Assembly: GCA_964646755.1 (NCBI GenBank)
Contig: CAZYIE010000012.1
Location: 3,365-67,364 of the forward strand
DNA length: 64,000 nt
Direction: 5' to 3'
From: MVRV01 sp964646755
Lineage (GTDB): Bacteria > Desulfobacterota > Syntrophia > Syntrophales > Smithellaceae
Part shown: piece after piece, positions 1-9,069 of the stretch
How the letters are laid out: each line of letters opens with the position of its first letter
Position numbering within the stretch: the stretch's first letter is position 1
Translations under genes and position numbers: made by a program
The notes under the pieces: generated by a model
What the model was told of the DNA's origin: nothing
Databases searched by the model: none
Seen by the model: only the letters and a program-made list of their open reading frames with translations

Positions 1-86
1 CACCATCATTACTCCGAATAATCAAATTTAAATATCTTTGAACACAATTACTTCCATGTTGCAACTAATATTTTAAGGCTTTGGTA

Positions 87-431
87 TCACTTGACCTGTC
101 CCATGATCCCCGAAGCGAGTATTTTGTCGGCTTCTTCATCGCTTTTGCCCAGCAGATCGGTCAGGAGACAATTATTGTCCTGGCCCAATGCCGGCGCGGG
201 ACCGCATGCTTCCACCCTGCTGTTGACCGCTTTTACGGCATTACCGAAAATTGTGACGGTGCCAACGCCCGGTTGTTCAATTTCAACCAGCATACCCCGC
301 GCTTTTGTATGGGGGTCCTCAGCAAGCTCGGGCCTGCCGATTCCCGTGCAAAGACCTTTGAATGTATGTTCGCTGATACAGATAATAAAATATTGAAATA
401 ACGGAAGAAATCTATCTGTGATGATTATTCA
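87..431 (-). pseudogene. CaiB/BaiF (family III) CoA-transferase remnant
   Basis: The frame is open from a stop at 429-431 to the stop at 87, but the only ATG (293) lies inside conserved sequence. Translation gives a CoA-transferase tail: a stretch like 'GLCTGIGRPELAEDP' joined directly to 'ARGMLVEIEQPGVGTV', ending in 'GKSDEEADKILASGI', the usual C-terminus of this family. In intact members, such as the one at 10872-12083, several tens of residues separate the 'grpEL.dDp' and 'H.ARGM' blocks, and about 250 residues precede them. I therefore read this as a relic with an internal deletion and no N-terminal domain. It is not expected to be functional. Confidence 0.6.
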
Positions 432-454
432 GATATGGATGGGAAATAAACCGC

Positions 455-494
455 AGCGCGCTTCCCGTTGCTCTCAAAAGGCAGGAAGCGCGCT
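455..494 (-). terminator. Stem-loop downstream of acyl-CoA synthetase
   Basis: Perfect 11-bp inverted repeat AGCGCGCTTCC / GGAAGCGCGCT with an 18-nt loop, 30 nt beyond the stop of the minus-strand acyl-CoA synthetase. On that strand it is followed by a short T-rich stretch (gcggTTTATTT). This fits a rho-independent terminator with a weak U-tract. Confidence 0.55.
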
Positions 495-523
495 ACAGCC
501 GGAGATTATCTATTAATGCATGG

Positions 524-2215
524 TCATATCTTGTCGCTCATCATTTTTTTGATTTCGCGCTTCAGTATTTTACCGACTCCGCTCGTGGGCAGTTCGCCCA
601 TGAACTCGATAACTTTCGGGACTTTATACGGCGCGATATTTTCCTTGAGGAAGGCCAGAATTTTATCTTTTTCCGCTTCGTTTTTTTCTATTCCGGGCTT
701 GAGAACGATGGCGCAGGCAACGCGTTCCGAACCGGGTCGTTCCGGATCGGATATGCCCACAGATGCCGCCAACTGAATATCCGGGTGCTTGGACAGGACG
801 TCGTCGAGCTCACGGGTGAAGACCTTAAATCCAGAGACGATGACCATGTCCTTTAGCCTGTCAACTATAAAGAAATAACCGTCTTCGTCCATGCGGGCAA
901 CATCGCCCGTGTGCATCCAGCCGTCCCTGATGGCGTTAGCCGTTTCTTCCGGTTTGTTAAAATAGCCATTCATGACCTGCGGACCGCGTATTAAAATCTC
1001 TCCTGGTTGACCTGGCTCTGCCAGTTGGCCGGTTTCCGGGTCAACGAGCTTGAATTCCGTGTCGGAGATAGGCATGCCGATGGAGCTGGCCTTTTTCTTG
1101 CCGTAACGGGGATTACAGCAAGTCACCGGAGAGGTTTCAGTCATGCCGTAAAGTTCGATGAAGTTTCCTTCGCCGATTACAGCTTCGAGCTCTTTGATGT
1201 TTTCCGAGGGGAAGGGCGCGGCGGCGCTAAGACACCACTTCAGAGAACTCAGGTCCAATTGCTTGAACTCCGGCTTCTTCATAAGTTCAAAATAAACGGT
1301 TGGTACGTTGACCATGAACGAGGGTCGATATTTCTTCATTACGCTGATGAGAAAATGGGAGTCCCGGGGATTGGGTACGCAGATTTGGGTGGTTCCTTTG
1401 GTTATGGTAAATCCGCCCAGGGCGAGTCCCGCGATATGAAAGAGGGGAAAGGCTGAAAGCGCCACATGTTCTGCCCGGATATCAAGCCAGTTGAGTACCT
1501 GGTTCCGGTTATACATATAATTCTTTTGGGTGAGCAAAGCCCCTTTGGCCGGACCGGTTGTCCCCCCCGTATACATCATGAATATTGCGTCATTCATCGT
1601 ACGGGGCACCGATACCGGATCGGCGGCCATGTCCTTCATCACCTGGCTGAACCTTGCCACCGTTTTCCCTTTGAGAGGAACGACATTGCCGGTTGGTATT
1701 TTTTTCAGGAGTTTTCCCAGTACCTTTTTGATTCCGGGAAGAAAATCGGCTATCTCTGATACCACAACAGTGCTGAAGGATGCTTTGTCCGCCACTTCGG
1801 CGATTTTATCGAAGAGAACGTCCACCGTGATGATCAGTTTTGTTCCGGAATCGTTTAACTGATGCGCCATCTCCGTCGGTGTGAGCAGAGGGCTCAGGCC
1901 AGTTGATACGCATCCGGCTTTCTGTACAGCGATCACACTTAAATAATGGGCGGGTATGTTTGGCATGTGCAAACCGACGACATCGTTCGGCTTGAGGCCG
2001 CATTTTAGAAGATACTGCGCGAGTCTGTTGGAAAGAGCGTCAATTTCTTTGAAAGTCAGCTTCGTGTCCAGATAAATCAGTGCGGTTTTGTTAGGATACT
2101 GCTTTACCGTTTCTGCGAACATTACCGCAAATGTCTTGTCCTCGTAAGATAATTGCGGTCCAACGCTCTTGTCATAATTACGCAGCCATGGTTTCTGAGA
2201 ATAAATATCTGCCAT
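524..2215 (-). CDS. Long-chain acyl-CoA synthetase (AMP-binding, FadD-like)
   Basis: About 563 residues, full length for an acyl-CoA synthetase. It activates a carboxylic acid to an acyl-adenylate and then to acyl-CoA. Visible motifs are the P-loop-like 'YTGGTTGPAKGA' (about residue 215), 'YGMTET', 'DGWMHTGDVARMDEDGY', 'DRLKDMVIVSGFKV' and the C-terminal catalytic lysine block 'GVGKILKREIKK'. The ATG at 2215 is chosen because GGGAGG lies just upstream; an upstream in-frame start at 2302 would add 29 residues with no family match. Chain length cannot be decided from sequence. The neighbouring CoA-transferase relic and the second synthetase relic (5099-5620) suggest a once larger acid-activation locus. 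Confidence 0.92.
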   Translation of the reverse strand: MADIYSQKPWLRNYDKSVGPQLSYEDKTFAVMFAETVKQYPNKTALIYLDTKLTFKEIDALSNRLAQYLLKCGLKPNDVVGLHMPNIPAHYLSVIAVQKAGCVSTGLSPLLTPTEMAHQLNDSGTKLIITVDVLFDKIAEVADKASFSTVVVSEIADFLPGIKKVLGKLLKKIPTGNVVPLKGKTVARFSQVMKDMAADPVSVPRTMNDAIFMMYTGGTTGPAKGALLTQKNYMYNRNQVLNWLDIRAEHVALSAFPLFHIAGLALGGFTITKGTTQICVPNPRDSHFLISVMKKYRPSFMVNVPTVYFELMKKPEFKQLDLSSLKWCLSAAAPFPSENIKELEAVIGEGNFIELYGMTETSPVTCCNPRYGKKKASSIGMPISDTEFKLVDPETGQLAEPGQPGEILIRGPQVMNGYFNKPEETANAIRDGWMHTGDVARMDEDGYFFIVDRLKDMVIVSGFKVFTRELDDVLSKHPDIQLAASVGISDPERPGSERVACAIVLKPGIEKNEAEKDKILAFLKENIAPYKVPKVIEFMGELPTSGVGKILKREIKKMMSDKI

Positions 2216-2460
2216 AAGCACACATCCTCCCTTCTTTATTTGCTGGTTAAGGTTTCTTAATCTGCCATTATCCGCATTTCCTCCAATTTGGTTTTTTGAC
2301 AAGACATTGTCAGTTGATGTTTTGCAATATAGGGAAGTTTATCTTTAATGTCAATTTCTTGTTGAATTAACATCAAGAATAGAATTCGAGCAAAATGCAC
2401 ACTCTGGAGCCGGATGAAATATAAAAGACAGTACCGCAGCTAAATTGTCGGTGGTGTGTT

Positions 2461-3147
2461 TCAGCCGATCCGCTTGTCCGTCTCTTTGGTTGCTTCGACC
2501 TCAAAGGCATCAGGGGCGGCAGGCAATTCCGGAATTTCAGCGCTGAAATAATGAGGATAGTATTTACGCGCTTCCATTATCATCAGCTCATAAGGGAAAT
2601 CATCAAAGGGGCCGTAGTCATGAACGTATTCCATATGACGCCGACCGTTTTTATCGAACGGGTGAAAAGTGGAATCGTTCTTGCCGTCAAACTCCAGCGG
2701 CAGCACCCCGAACTTTTCGCACAGTGAGAGATTAAATGCCGGGGTTGCCTTTACCCATCGGCCTTCCAGATAAAATTCCGTTAATCCATGGAAAACGAAC
2801 AGGTCTGTTTTCATCAGCTCCCTCAGTCGCTCGGTGACAAGATGATTTATGACATTGGCAAAGCGCAGCCTGGCGGGAATCCCGGCGGCACGTCCGACGG
2901 CAGCCAGAAGGATGGCCTTCTGCACACACCACCCGTTCCCTTTGGTGAGGATAAGATCCGCACGGAAGCTTTCTTTATCCAAAGAAAACGAGTAAGGATT
3001 ATAGATAATTTTATCCCGTACAGCATAATACAGTTTTATGGCTTTCTCCAAATCCGATTGCGCGTCTTCGATGGCCGTCCGGGAAAACTCACCGATGGCA
3101 GGCGAATCGCTGGTGATAAAATATGTGGGGTTCAGTAAAGTGTCCAT
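2461..3147 (-). CDS. Transglutaminase-like cysteine protease-fold protein
   Basis: 228 residues. The core resembles the transglutaminase-like domain: Cys74 in 'KGNGWCVQKA' followed by 'AAGIPARLRFA', and His120 in 'FHGLTEFYLEGRWVKATPAFN'. Cys and His of the usual triad are in place, but the position normally held by Asp ('lDpT') reads Ala134-Thr-Pro, so either a different acid is used or the triad is incomplete. There is no signal peptide, so it is probably cytoplasmic. It lies 21 nt downstream of the membrane protein at 3169-3831 in the same direction and may be co-transcribed. The substrate is unknown. Confidence 0.75.
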   Translation of the reverse strand: MDTLLNPTYFITSDSPAIGEFSRTAIEDAQSDLEKAIKLYYAVRDKIIYNPYSFSLDKESFRADLILTKGNGWCVQKAILLAAVGRAAGIPARLRFANVINHLVTERLRELMKTDLFVFHGLTEFYLEGRWVKATPAFNLSLCEKFGVLPLEFDGKNDSTFHPFDKNGRRHMEYVHDYGPFDDFPYELMIMEARKYYPHYFSAEIPELPAAPDAFEVEATKETDKRIG

Positions 3148-3168
3148 TTTCCCTCGTATAATGTTTAC

Positions 3169-3831
3169 CTACTTTTTTCCGTAATTTGTGTAAAAAGCAA
3201 ATCTGCCCAGAAATAAATGGATGGAAAGTGCGATTGCGGCAAAGAATAGAGCTGCCATTATTCTGATAAAATTTAGATCGACAAGCGGTGTTACAGGAAA
3301 TACGTGGGTTTTTTCGAAAGCAGCCCATTTGTGAATATCGATACGTGATCCCGCGATTTCGACGGCCATTTTCATCATATCTCTTCTGCTCCGGTAGCGG
3401 ACCATCGCGACCTGATCCCATTCTTCAGCGCCTTCAAAAGAGATGAATTTGCCGCTTACATTGGCACCGAACACCGGATGCGCCGCGTATTTGAATAAAA
3501 GCGGGATGATCGCGGCGTTATAACGGTTGCTGGCTGCGATGGGATTGTCATTAAAACCTGATCCTTCCGGGTATAGAGCTTTCTTACGGAATTTCATCAA
3601 ATTAACCATGTAATATTCTTTGCCGTCATCGCTTTTGGCGAGATCACGGAATTTTTGCAGTATCAGTGTTTCCGTTTTGCCGCTATTTCCTGAGCGTTGC
3701 TGCATTTCGGCAATCAGTGCGCTTGCTTCCGCTTCGGACAACGGCTTTCCGCTGCCTCCATACCAGGTGAAAAAAGCAATATACAATGATACAAAAACTG
3801 TTGTTAAAATTATTGGTCCAATCTTTTTCAA
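3169..3831 (-). CDS. Membrane-anchored protein with DUF1330-like domain
   Basis: 220 residues with a hydrophobic segment at about 5-23 and another near the C-terminus (about 190-212). Between them is a soluble domain with 'YYMVNLMKFRKKALYP', 'RYNAAIIPLLFKYAAHPVF' and 'WDQVAMVRYRSRRDMM', the pattern of the small alpha-beta-barrel DUF1330 family ('N..kFr..A', 'wd.valvrYpSr'). The function of that family is not established. It lies just downstream of the dehalogenase-like lipoprotein (3863-5080) and upstream of the transglutaminase-like gene, so the three may form one transcription unit. Confidence 0.6.
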   Translation of the reverse strand: MKKIGPIILTTVFVSLYIAFFTWYGGSGKPLSEAEASALIAEMQQRSGNSGKTETLILQKFRDLAKSDDGKEYYMVNLMKFRKKALYPEGSGFNDNPIAASNRYNAAIIPLLFKYAAHPVFGANVSGKFISFEGAEEWDQVAMVRYRSRRDMMKMAVEIAGSRIDIHKWAAFEKTHVFPVTPLVDLNFIRIMAALFFAAIALSIHLFLGRFAFYTNYGKK

Positions 3832-3862
3832 GTGTAGTTCCTCAACAGGAATTTTAAACAGA

Positions 3863-5080
3863 TCATTTACGGACCGGGTTGTTTTTTATGAACTGCACCG
3901 TCTTTTCGGCCAGAATTTCACCGACGTCTTCCTGGATAAAGTGGTTGGCATTAAAACGTTCGTGCGATTGACCTTTGGCGCCGGGAATATGATTGATCAG
4001 CAAATTGATGCGTTCCTTAGTTCCAAGCAATTTGTCTTTTTCACCGGCAAATGTGAGAAATGGTTTCTCAAATTTGCCGAGATTTTCCCATGCTTGTTGA
4101 TTATTATCTTCAATGGCAGCCATCATGGAAGGGAAGGCCCTGGGGGAGGCTTTATAAATGATGTCCGGATATGGGGCGTTATAAGCCGCTTTTTCCGCCG
4201 GTGTTAGATCAATGACCGTTGCGGCCTCCAGAACCTGTCCCGGTTCCATATTCGGGGCTGAGAGGCAGTAATTTATCCAGCGCTGAAAACTTTGGGGAAA
4301 CTTTTCCAACGATGCAAGCCCGATGGCCAGAATAAAGTTGTCGGGAACGGAGCAGTCAATCTTCACCGGATTGGGCACATAAAGCGGGTTTTCTCCTTTT
4401 TTCATCACCGGTAGAGTAGTATTGGCCGCGACGATTCTGGCAAAGTCCCCGGGCCTGTCACCGGCGATCCGCAGTCCGATGAGCCCACCCCAGTCCTGGC
4501 AGAAAAGAGTAATCTGTTTTAGCTTCTGCTCCCTGATGAATTTTTTTACCCATTTCACCTGCTGTTCGAACGTGTGAATGCCAAGTTCAATAGGCTTGTC
4601 CGAGCGTCCGGTGCCGATCAGGTCAAGGGCAATCGCCCTGTATCCTGCTTTCGCCAAAACCGGCACCATTTTCCGGTAAAGATAGGACCAGCTGGGCTGG
4701 CCATGCAGCATTAATATAACCTCGCCGTTCTTCGGTCCTTCATCGACATAATGCATGCGGAGTCCGTCAATGAGAACATAATTTGGTTTAAACGGATAAC
4801 CGGGAAGGTTATTAAACCTGTAATCAGGGGTGCGGACGTATTGGATCCCTCCTTTTGTTGTCCGGATAACGGCAGCGGAATTTTGGGGAACACAGGCTGG
4901 ATAATTTGTATCCACGACCATTTGCCAGTTTGGGTTGCGTGAAGGGTAATTCAAATCAGATACTTTCTTATCCTGTCCGCAGGAGATTACCGATAGGATA
5001 AGAAAAAATGATGCAGATGTACAGATAATCCGGTAAAAAACGATTAAATATGAAATTTCCGGGCCGTTTTTTCTGAGCAT
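3863..5080 (-). CDS. Lipoprotein alpha/beta hydrolase, haloalkane dehalogenase-like
   Basis: 405 residues. After a hydrophobic segment the N-terminus has a lipobox-like 'LSVISC', so the enzyme is probably lipid-anchored. The rest is an alpha/beta hydrolase of the haloalkane dehalogenase/epoxide hydrolase group: oxyanion 'HGQPSWSYLYR', 'DLIGTGRSDKP', nucleophile elbow 'CQDWGG' with Asp196 as nucleophile, acid Asp349 in 'GEKDKLLG', and His380 in 'NANHFIQED'. The Asp rather than Ser nucleophile with Trp next to it is typical of dehalogenases. Substrate is not predictable, and export would be unusual for a classical dehalogenase. It heads a short minus-strand group with 3169-3831 and 2461-3147. 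Confidence 0.82.
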   Translation of the reverse strand: MLRKNGPEISYLIVFYRIICTSASFFLILSVISCGQDKKVSDLNYPSRNPNWQMVVDTNYPACVPQNSAAVIRTTKGGIQYVRTPDYRFNNLPGYPFKPNYVLIDGLRMHYVDEGPKNGEVILMLHGQPSWSYLYRKMVPVLAKAGYRAIALDLIGTGRSDKPIELGIHTFEQQVKWVKKFIREQKLKQITLFCQDWGGLIGLRIAGDRPGDFARIVAANTTLPVMKKGENPLYVPNPVKIDCSVPDNFILAIGLASLEKFPQSFQRWINYCLSAPNMEPGQVLEAATVIDLTPAEKAAYNAPYPDIIYKASPRAFPSMMAAIEDNNQQAWENLGKFEKPFLTFAGEKDKLLGTKERINLLINHIPGAKGQSHERFNANHFIQEDVGEILAEKTVQFIKNNPVRK

Positions 5081-5098
5081 ATTTTCCTCCAGTTCTGT

Positions 5099-5620
5099 TT
5101 ACGCTGATTCCTCTCCGCTATACAGGCCGGCAATCAGTTCATTGTGTCTTTGGACGACAAAGCGCCGTTTGAGTTTCATGGTCTGAGTGAGCATGCCGTT
5201 ATCGACAGTGAAATCTTCATTGACGAAAACTATCTTTTTCGGGATTTCATAACCGCCGTATTTTTTCTTCAAATGATTGGCGATTTCCAGCGTGATCAGA
5301 TTTTTCACTTCAGTATTATTCAGGATATCGGACAGATCGATCGCGGGATTCACTGCCCTGACGTGCTTTTCCAGGACGGGTATAAGGAAACCGTCCGCAT
5401 CGAGCTTTCCTCTGTCGCCGGTGCGGATGCCACCGTCGGATGTCATTATTTCCACTGTTTTCTCCGGTTTGTTCTGATAACCCTGCATGACGTTCGGGCC
5501 ATAGATTATAACTTCCCCTTCGCCGCTGCCGTCATCAACTTATGATTTGTCAATAACGATATCTATGTATTCCAGGGCTTTGCCCACTGAACCCGGCCGG
5601 TAACAAGTCGAATGGCTCAT
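5099..5620 (-). pseudogene. Acyl-CoA synthetase C-terminal remnant with in-frame stop
   Basis: A good start remains (ATG at 5620, AGGAGG 8 nt upstream) and opens 'MSHSTCYRPGSVGKALEY'. A TAA follows at codon 27 (5540-5542). The same frame then continues 'GEGEVIIYGPNVMQGYQNKPE', 'GGIRTGDRGKLDADGFL' and on to the stop at 5099. This is the last third of a long-chain acyl-CoA synthetase; the AMP-binding N-terminal domain is missing. An internal ATG at 5488 could give 129 residues but would encode only the C-terminal lid, so a non-functional relic is most likely. It sits between the amidohydrolase (5660) and the dehalogenase-like lipoprotein. Confidence 0.75.
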
Positions 5621-5659
5621 TGGTTCCTCCTTAATTATTTCCTGGTTATAAGCTCTTAA

Positions 5660-7297
5660 CTAAATTCTTTTTTGTGCCTTGCCGCCTTTTTTGCCGGTTG
5701 TTTTTCCCTTTTCCATGGAAAGAATACCATTGACTATCAGATACTCCACACCTGCGGCGTATTGCTCCGGCTGAACAAACGTGGCTTTATCTTTGATTTT
5801 TTTCAAATCAATAATAGCAATATCGGCAAAGAAGCCTACGGCAATTTGTCCGCGGCCTCGGAGATTGAATTTTTCTGCCGGAAGTGTGGTCATGGAACGG
5901 ATGGCATCCTGAAGCGGGATAATTTTATCTTCCAGCGCATACTTGCGCAATTTGTGGGCAAAAGCTCCCCAGTAACCGGGATGGGGTATTGTCCGGCCTT
6001 GAACATAAGATATTCCTTCTGATGCCGTAAAGACGAATTGGCTGGGCATGATTTTTTTAGCGAAACGTTCACTGTACCCTTCTAACGCCACCATAGGTGC
6101 CGGGTTGGCCATAACCATTTCCCAATAACACTGAGCAGGGGTTTTGCCTTCAAAGGTGGCAATCCGGCTGATGGTTTTGCCTTCGTAAGATTGATTCGCC
6201 GGATAAGAAAGAATTAAAAACTTTTCCGGCCCCAGGCTCTGAAAAAGCTTGTCAATGGCTTTGATGAGAATAATTTTACCTTCCGCGGTTGTGTATTCTC
6301 TGGCAATTTTATTATCGGCGGTAACGTATGGGGCGGGCAGGAAACGCGTTAATACGTCAACATCCGCATCGTAGGGGGTTTGATCGGCGGTAATATCGAT
6401 ACCCTCCCGACGGGCATTGCGGATAACCGCGGTGATCGATCCGTAGCTGAAATTATTCTCTGGTGCCGCTAACTTTAAACTGGAAATTTCCAGCGGGATT
6501 TGCGAAAGTCTACCGATTTGCACAACTTCCTTCAATGAAGTTATAAATGCGGGATTTCCTGTGGCATCTTGCTTTCCGGAATTGCTGCGCAGGTTGATGG
6601 CCATGACGCCGCCATAAGGTTTAATGCCGCGGGCCATATCCGCCAGTTCATTCACGGTCAACATCTGATCTGGGTTGGCTGAGAGGTCGCAGGAAATGCC
6701 CACGGCGCCGTTTTCCATTTCCTTGGTCAGCCGTTTTTTCAAAATATTTCTTTGCGTTTCATCTAAGGGCTGAAGTGCTTTGCTGCCGAAAATATCCTCG
6801 CGAATCGCGGCGACAGGAGCGAGGTGGTAGACATTGGTGCCGAATTTGAGAGAATCAACCCAGCCCAGCCATTTGGCCGTATTGGCATAACCTTTAGATC
6901 TGTTGCCGGTGATTATTGAAGTTACACCTTGATAAAGATAATTGTGGTTGCCATTGAGGCTCGGCTTGATGTAAGCAATGATCCGCCCGATGCCTTTTTC
7001 TTGAAGAATAAAATCTGTATGGGAATGAACGTCAATAAACCCTGGAGTTACGATTAATCCTTGGGCATTAATGGTTTTTGCTGCAATCCCGCTGAAATTG
7101 CCTACGGCAGCTATCTTGTCACCTTTGATGCCTATATCCATGATGCGCGGTTTGGCGGTTGTCCCATCATAAACCCGGCCCCCTTTGATGACCAAATCAA
7201 AAGTAGTTTCCTGTGCAGCTTGCAGGCAGCCCTGAAGAAGAATGACGGGGAAAATAATAAAAATAAAAAATGAGATTGTCGAGGTCTTTTGTTTCAT
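5660..7297 (-). CDS. N-acyl-D-amino-acid deacylase family amidohydrolase (lipoprotein)
   Basis: 545 residues from the ATG at 7297, preceded by GAGAGG. A hydrophobic N-terminus ends in the lipobox 'LLQGC', so it is probably a lipoprotein. The mature part is an amidohydrolase of the D-aminoacylase/dihydroorotase-like type: 'DLVIKGGRVYDG' beta-sandwich start, metal motif 'TPGFIDVHSHTDF', 'ANPAPMVALEGYSERF' and the C-terminal 'GFFADIAIIDLKKIKDKATF'. Family members hydrolyse N-acyl-D-amino acids; the true substrate is unknown. The gene immediately downstream is the acyl-CoA synthetase relic. Confidence 0.85.
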   Translation of the reverse strand: MKQKTSTISFFIFIIFPVILLQGCLQAAQETTFDLVIKGGRVYDGTTAKPRIMDIGIKGDKIAAVGNFSGIAAKTINAQGLIVTPGFIDVHSHTDFILQEKGIGRIIAYIKPSLNGNHNYLYQGVTSIITGNRSKGYANTAKWLGWVDSLKFGTNVYHLAPVAAIREDIFGSKALQPLDETQRNILKKRLTKEMENGAVGISCDLSANPDQMLTVNELADMARGIKPYGGVMAINLRSNSGKQDATGNPAFITSLKEVVQIGRLSQIPLEISSLKLAAPENNFSYGSITAVIRNARREGIDITADQTPYDADVDVLTRFLPAPYVTADNKIAREYTTAEGKIILIKAIDKLFQSLGPEKFLILSYPANQSYEGKTISRIATFEGKTPAQCYWEMVMANPAPMVALEGYSERFAKKIMPSQFVFTASEGISYVQGRTIPHPGYWGAFAHKLRKYALEDKIIPLQDAIRSMTTLPAEKFNLRGRGQIAVGFFADIAIIDLKKIKDKATFVQPEQYAAGVEYLIVNGILSMEKGKTTGKKGGKAQKRI

Positions 7298-7349
7298 ATT
7301 TACCTCTCCGGGACGGTGACCGGTGACAGAATCCCCCATCTACCGGTTG

Positions 7350-9035
7350 CTAGATTCTGGTTAACTGGCGATATTTGATCCGGTGGGGCTGATTCGCTGC
7401 CGCGCCCAACCGAAGCTTGCGGTCTGCTTCGTATTCTGAATAGTTGCCGTCAAACCAGAGAGTTTTACTTTCTCCTTCAAAGGCCAGAATATGCGTGCAG
7501 ATTCTATCTAAAAACCAGCGATCATGGCTGATAACAACGGCGCAGCCGGCGAAATTCTCCAGAGCATCTTCCAGTGCGCGCAGAGTATTGACATCCAAGT
7601 CATTGGTGGGCTCATCGAGCAGGATAACATTAGCGCTTTCTTTCAGCATTCTGGCCAGATGAACGCGGTTGCGTTCCCCGCCGGAAAGCATACATACTTT
7701 CTTTTGCTGATCGGTACCGGATAAATTAAAGCGGGAAACATAAGCTCGGGAATTTACCTGTCTTGAGCCGATGGCGATAATTTCCTGTCCGTCGGAAATC
7801 ATCTCCCAAATAGTTTTATTAGGATCAAGGGCATCGCGGCTTTGATCTACATAGGCCAGTTTTACCGTATCGCCGATGTGGAAAGTCCCTGAATCCGGGC
7901 TTTCCTGACCGGTGATCATCTTGAAAAGTGTGCTTTTCCCCGCTCCGTTGGGACCGATGACACCGACAATTCCCCCGGGAGGCAGGCTAAAGCACATCCC
8001 ATCCATTAGTAATTTATTGCCGAAGCCTTTAGTTACATTTTGTGCTTCGATGACGAGATCGCCCAGGCGGGGTCCGGGAGCAATGAAAATCTCATGTGTT
8101 TTGGATTCTTTTTCCTGATTCTGTCCCAGCAGTTCTTCGTAAGCATTAATACGGGCTTTGGATTTGGCATGTCTTCCTTTTGGCGACATTTTGATCCATT
8201 CCAGCTCCCGCTCTAGTGTTTTAACTCTTTCTCCTTCAACTTTTTCTTCATTCTTCAAACGGGTTTGCTTTTGTTCGAGCCATGATGAATAGTTTCCCTG
8301 CCACGGAATGCCCTGGCCGCGGTCCAGTTCCAGAATCCAGCCGGCGACATTATCGAGAAAATAGCGATCATGGGTTACGGCAATAACAGTGCCCGGATAT
8401 TTTTGTAAATGATGTTCCAACCAGGCCACAGATTCGGCATCCAGGTGGTTGGTCGGTTCGTCGAGCAACAAGATATCGGGATTCTGCAGCAGCAGACGGC
8501 ACAGAGCGACGCGGCGTTTTTCGCCTCCGGAAAGGACTTGCACCTGTGTATCACCCGGCGGGCAGCGCAGCGCATCCATGGCCATTTCGAGCCGGGAATC
8601 TATATCCCAGGCATTAAGGCTATCTAGCTTTTCCTGAACGATAGCTTGCCTGTCACATAATTTGGCCATTGCTTCGTCGTTCATAGGTTCGGAAAACTGC
8701 TCGTTGATTTTATTATATTCGGCGATGAGATCGATTGTGCTTTGCACGCCTTCCTCGACAATCTGCTTGACTGTTTTGGTATCATCGAGCCTTGGTTCCT
8801 GTTCCAGGTAGCCTACGGTATATCCTGAGGAAAGGATTGCCTGCCCGAGAAAATCATGATCTACGCCTGCCAGTATCTTGAGAAGAGAACTTTTGCCTGA
8901 ACCGTTTAAACCCAATACGCCAATCTTCGCTCCATAGAAATACGACAGATATATGTCTTTGAGCACCGGTTTTTTGTCGTATATTTTGCTTACTCCGATC
9001 ATAGAGTAAATAACTTTATTTGCCTCATTAGCCAT
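7350..9035 (-). CDS. ettA: Energy-dependent translational throttle protein EttA (ABC-F)
   Basis: 561 residues, close to the usual 555 of EttA. Two ABC domains without membrane spans: Walker A 'GLNGSGKSSLLK' and 'GPNGAGKSTLFK', signatures 'LSGGEKRRVALCRLL' and 'LSGGERNRVHLARML', Walker B 'LLLDEPTNHLD' and 'ILLDEPTNDLD'. The two domains are joined by the charged interdomain linker (around 'KMSPKGRHAKSKARI'). ABC-F proteins of this type bind the ribosomal E site and gate translation in response to ATP/ADP ratio. The start at 9035 is supported by GGAGG upstream; a longer in-frame extension to 9140 has no family match. Confidence 0.93.
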   Translation of the reverse strand: MANEANKVIYSMIGVSKIYDKKPVLKDIYLSYFYGAKIGVLGLNGSGKSSLLKILAGVDHDFLGQAILSSGYTVGYLEQEPRLDDTKTVKQIVEEGVQSTIDLIAEYNKINEQFSEPMNDEAMAKLCDRQAIVQEKLDSLNAWDIDSRLEMAMDALRCPPGDTQVQVLSGGEKRRVALCRLLLQNPDILLLDEPTNHLDAESVAWLEHHLQKYPGTVIAVTHDRYFLDNVAGWILELDRGQGIPWQGNYSSWLEQKQTRLKNEEKVEGERVKTLERELEWIKMSPKGRHAKSKARINAYEELLGQNQEKESKTHEIFIAPGPRLGDLVIEAQNVTKGFGNKLLMDGMCFSLPPGGIVGVIGPNGAGKSTLFKMITGQESPDSGTFHIGDTVKLAYVDQSRDALDPNKTIWEMISDGQEIIAIGSRQVNSRAYVSRFNLSGTDQQKKVCMLSGGERNRVHLARMLKESANVILLDEPTNDLDVNTLRALEDALENFAGCAVVISHDRWFLDRICTHILAFEGESKTLWFDGNYSEYEADRKLRLGAAANQPHRIKYRQLTRI

Positions 9036-9069
9036 TAGTAATAATCCTCCAGCTGCTAAAACCGCTGAT

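Noticed and set aside
1007..1456. 149-codon plus-strand frame opposite the acyl-CoA synthetase
   Set aside because: Shadow of the conserved synthetase; no ribosome binding site or family match.
5540..5542. Read-through or recoded stop in the synthetase relic
   Set aside because: The codon is TAA, not TGA, and the N-terminal catalytic domain is missing anyway, so recoding would not give a working enzyme.
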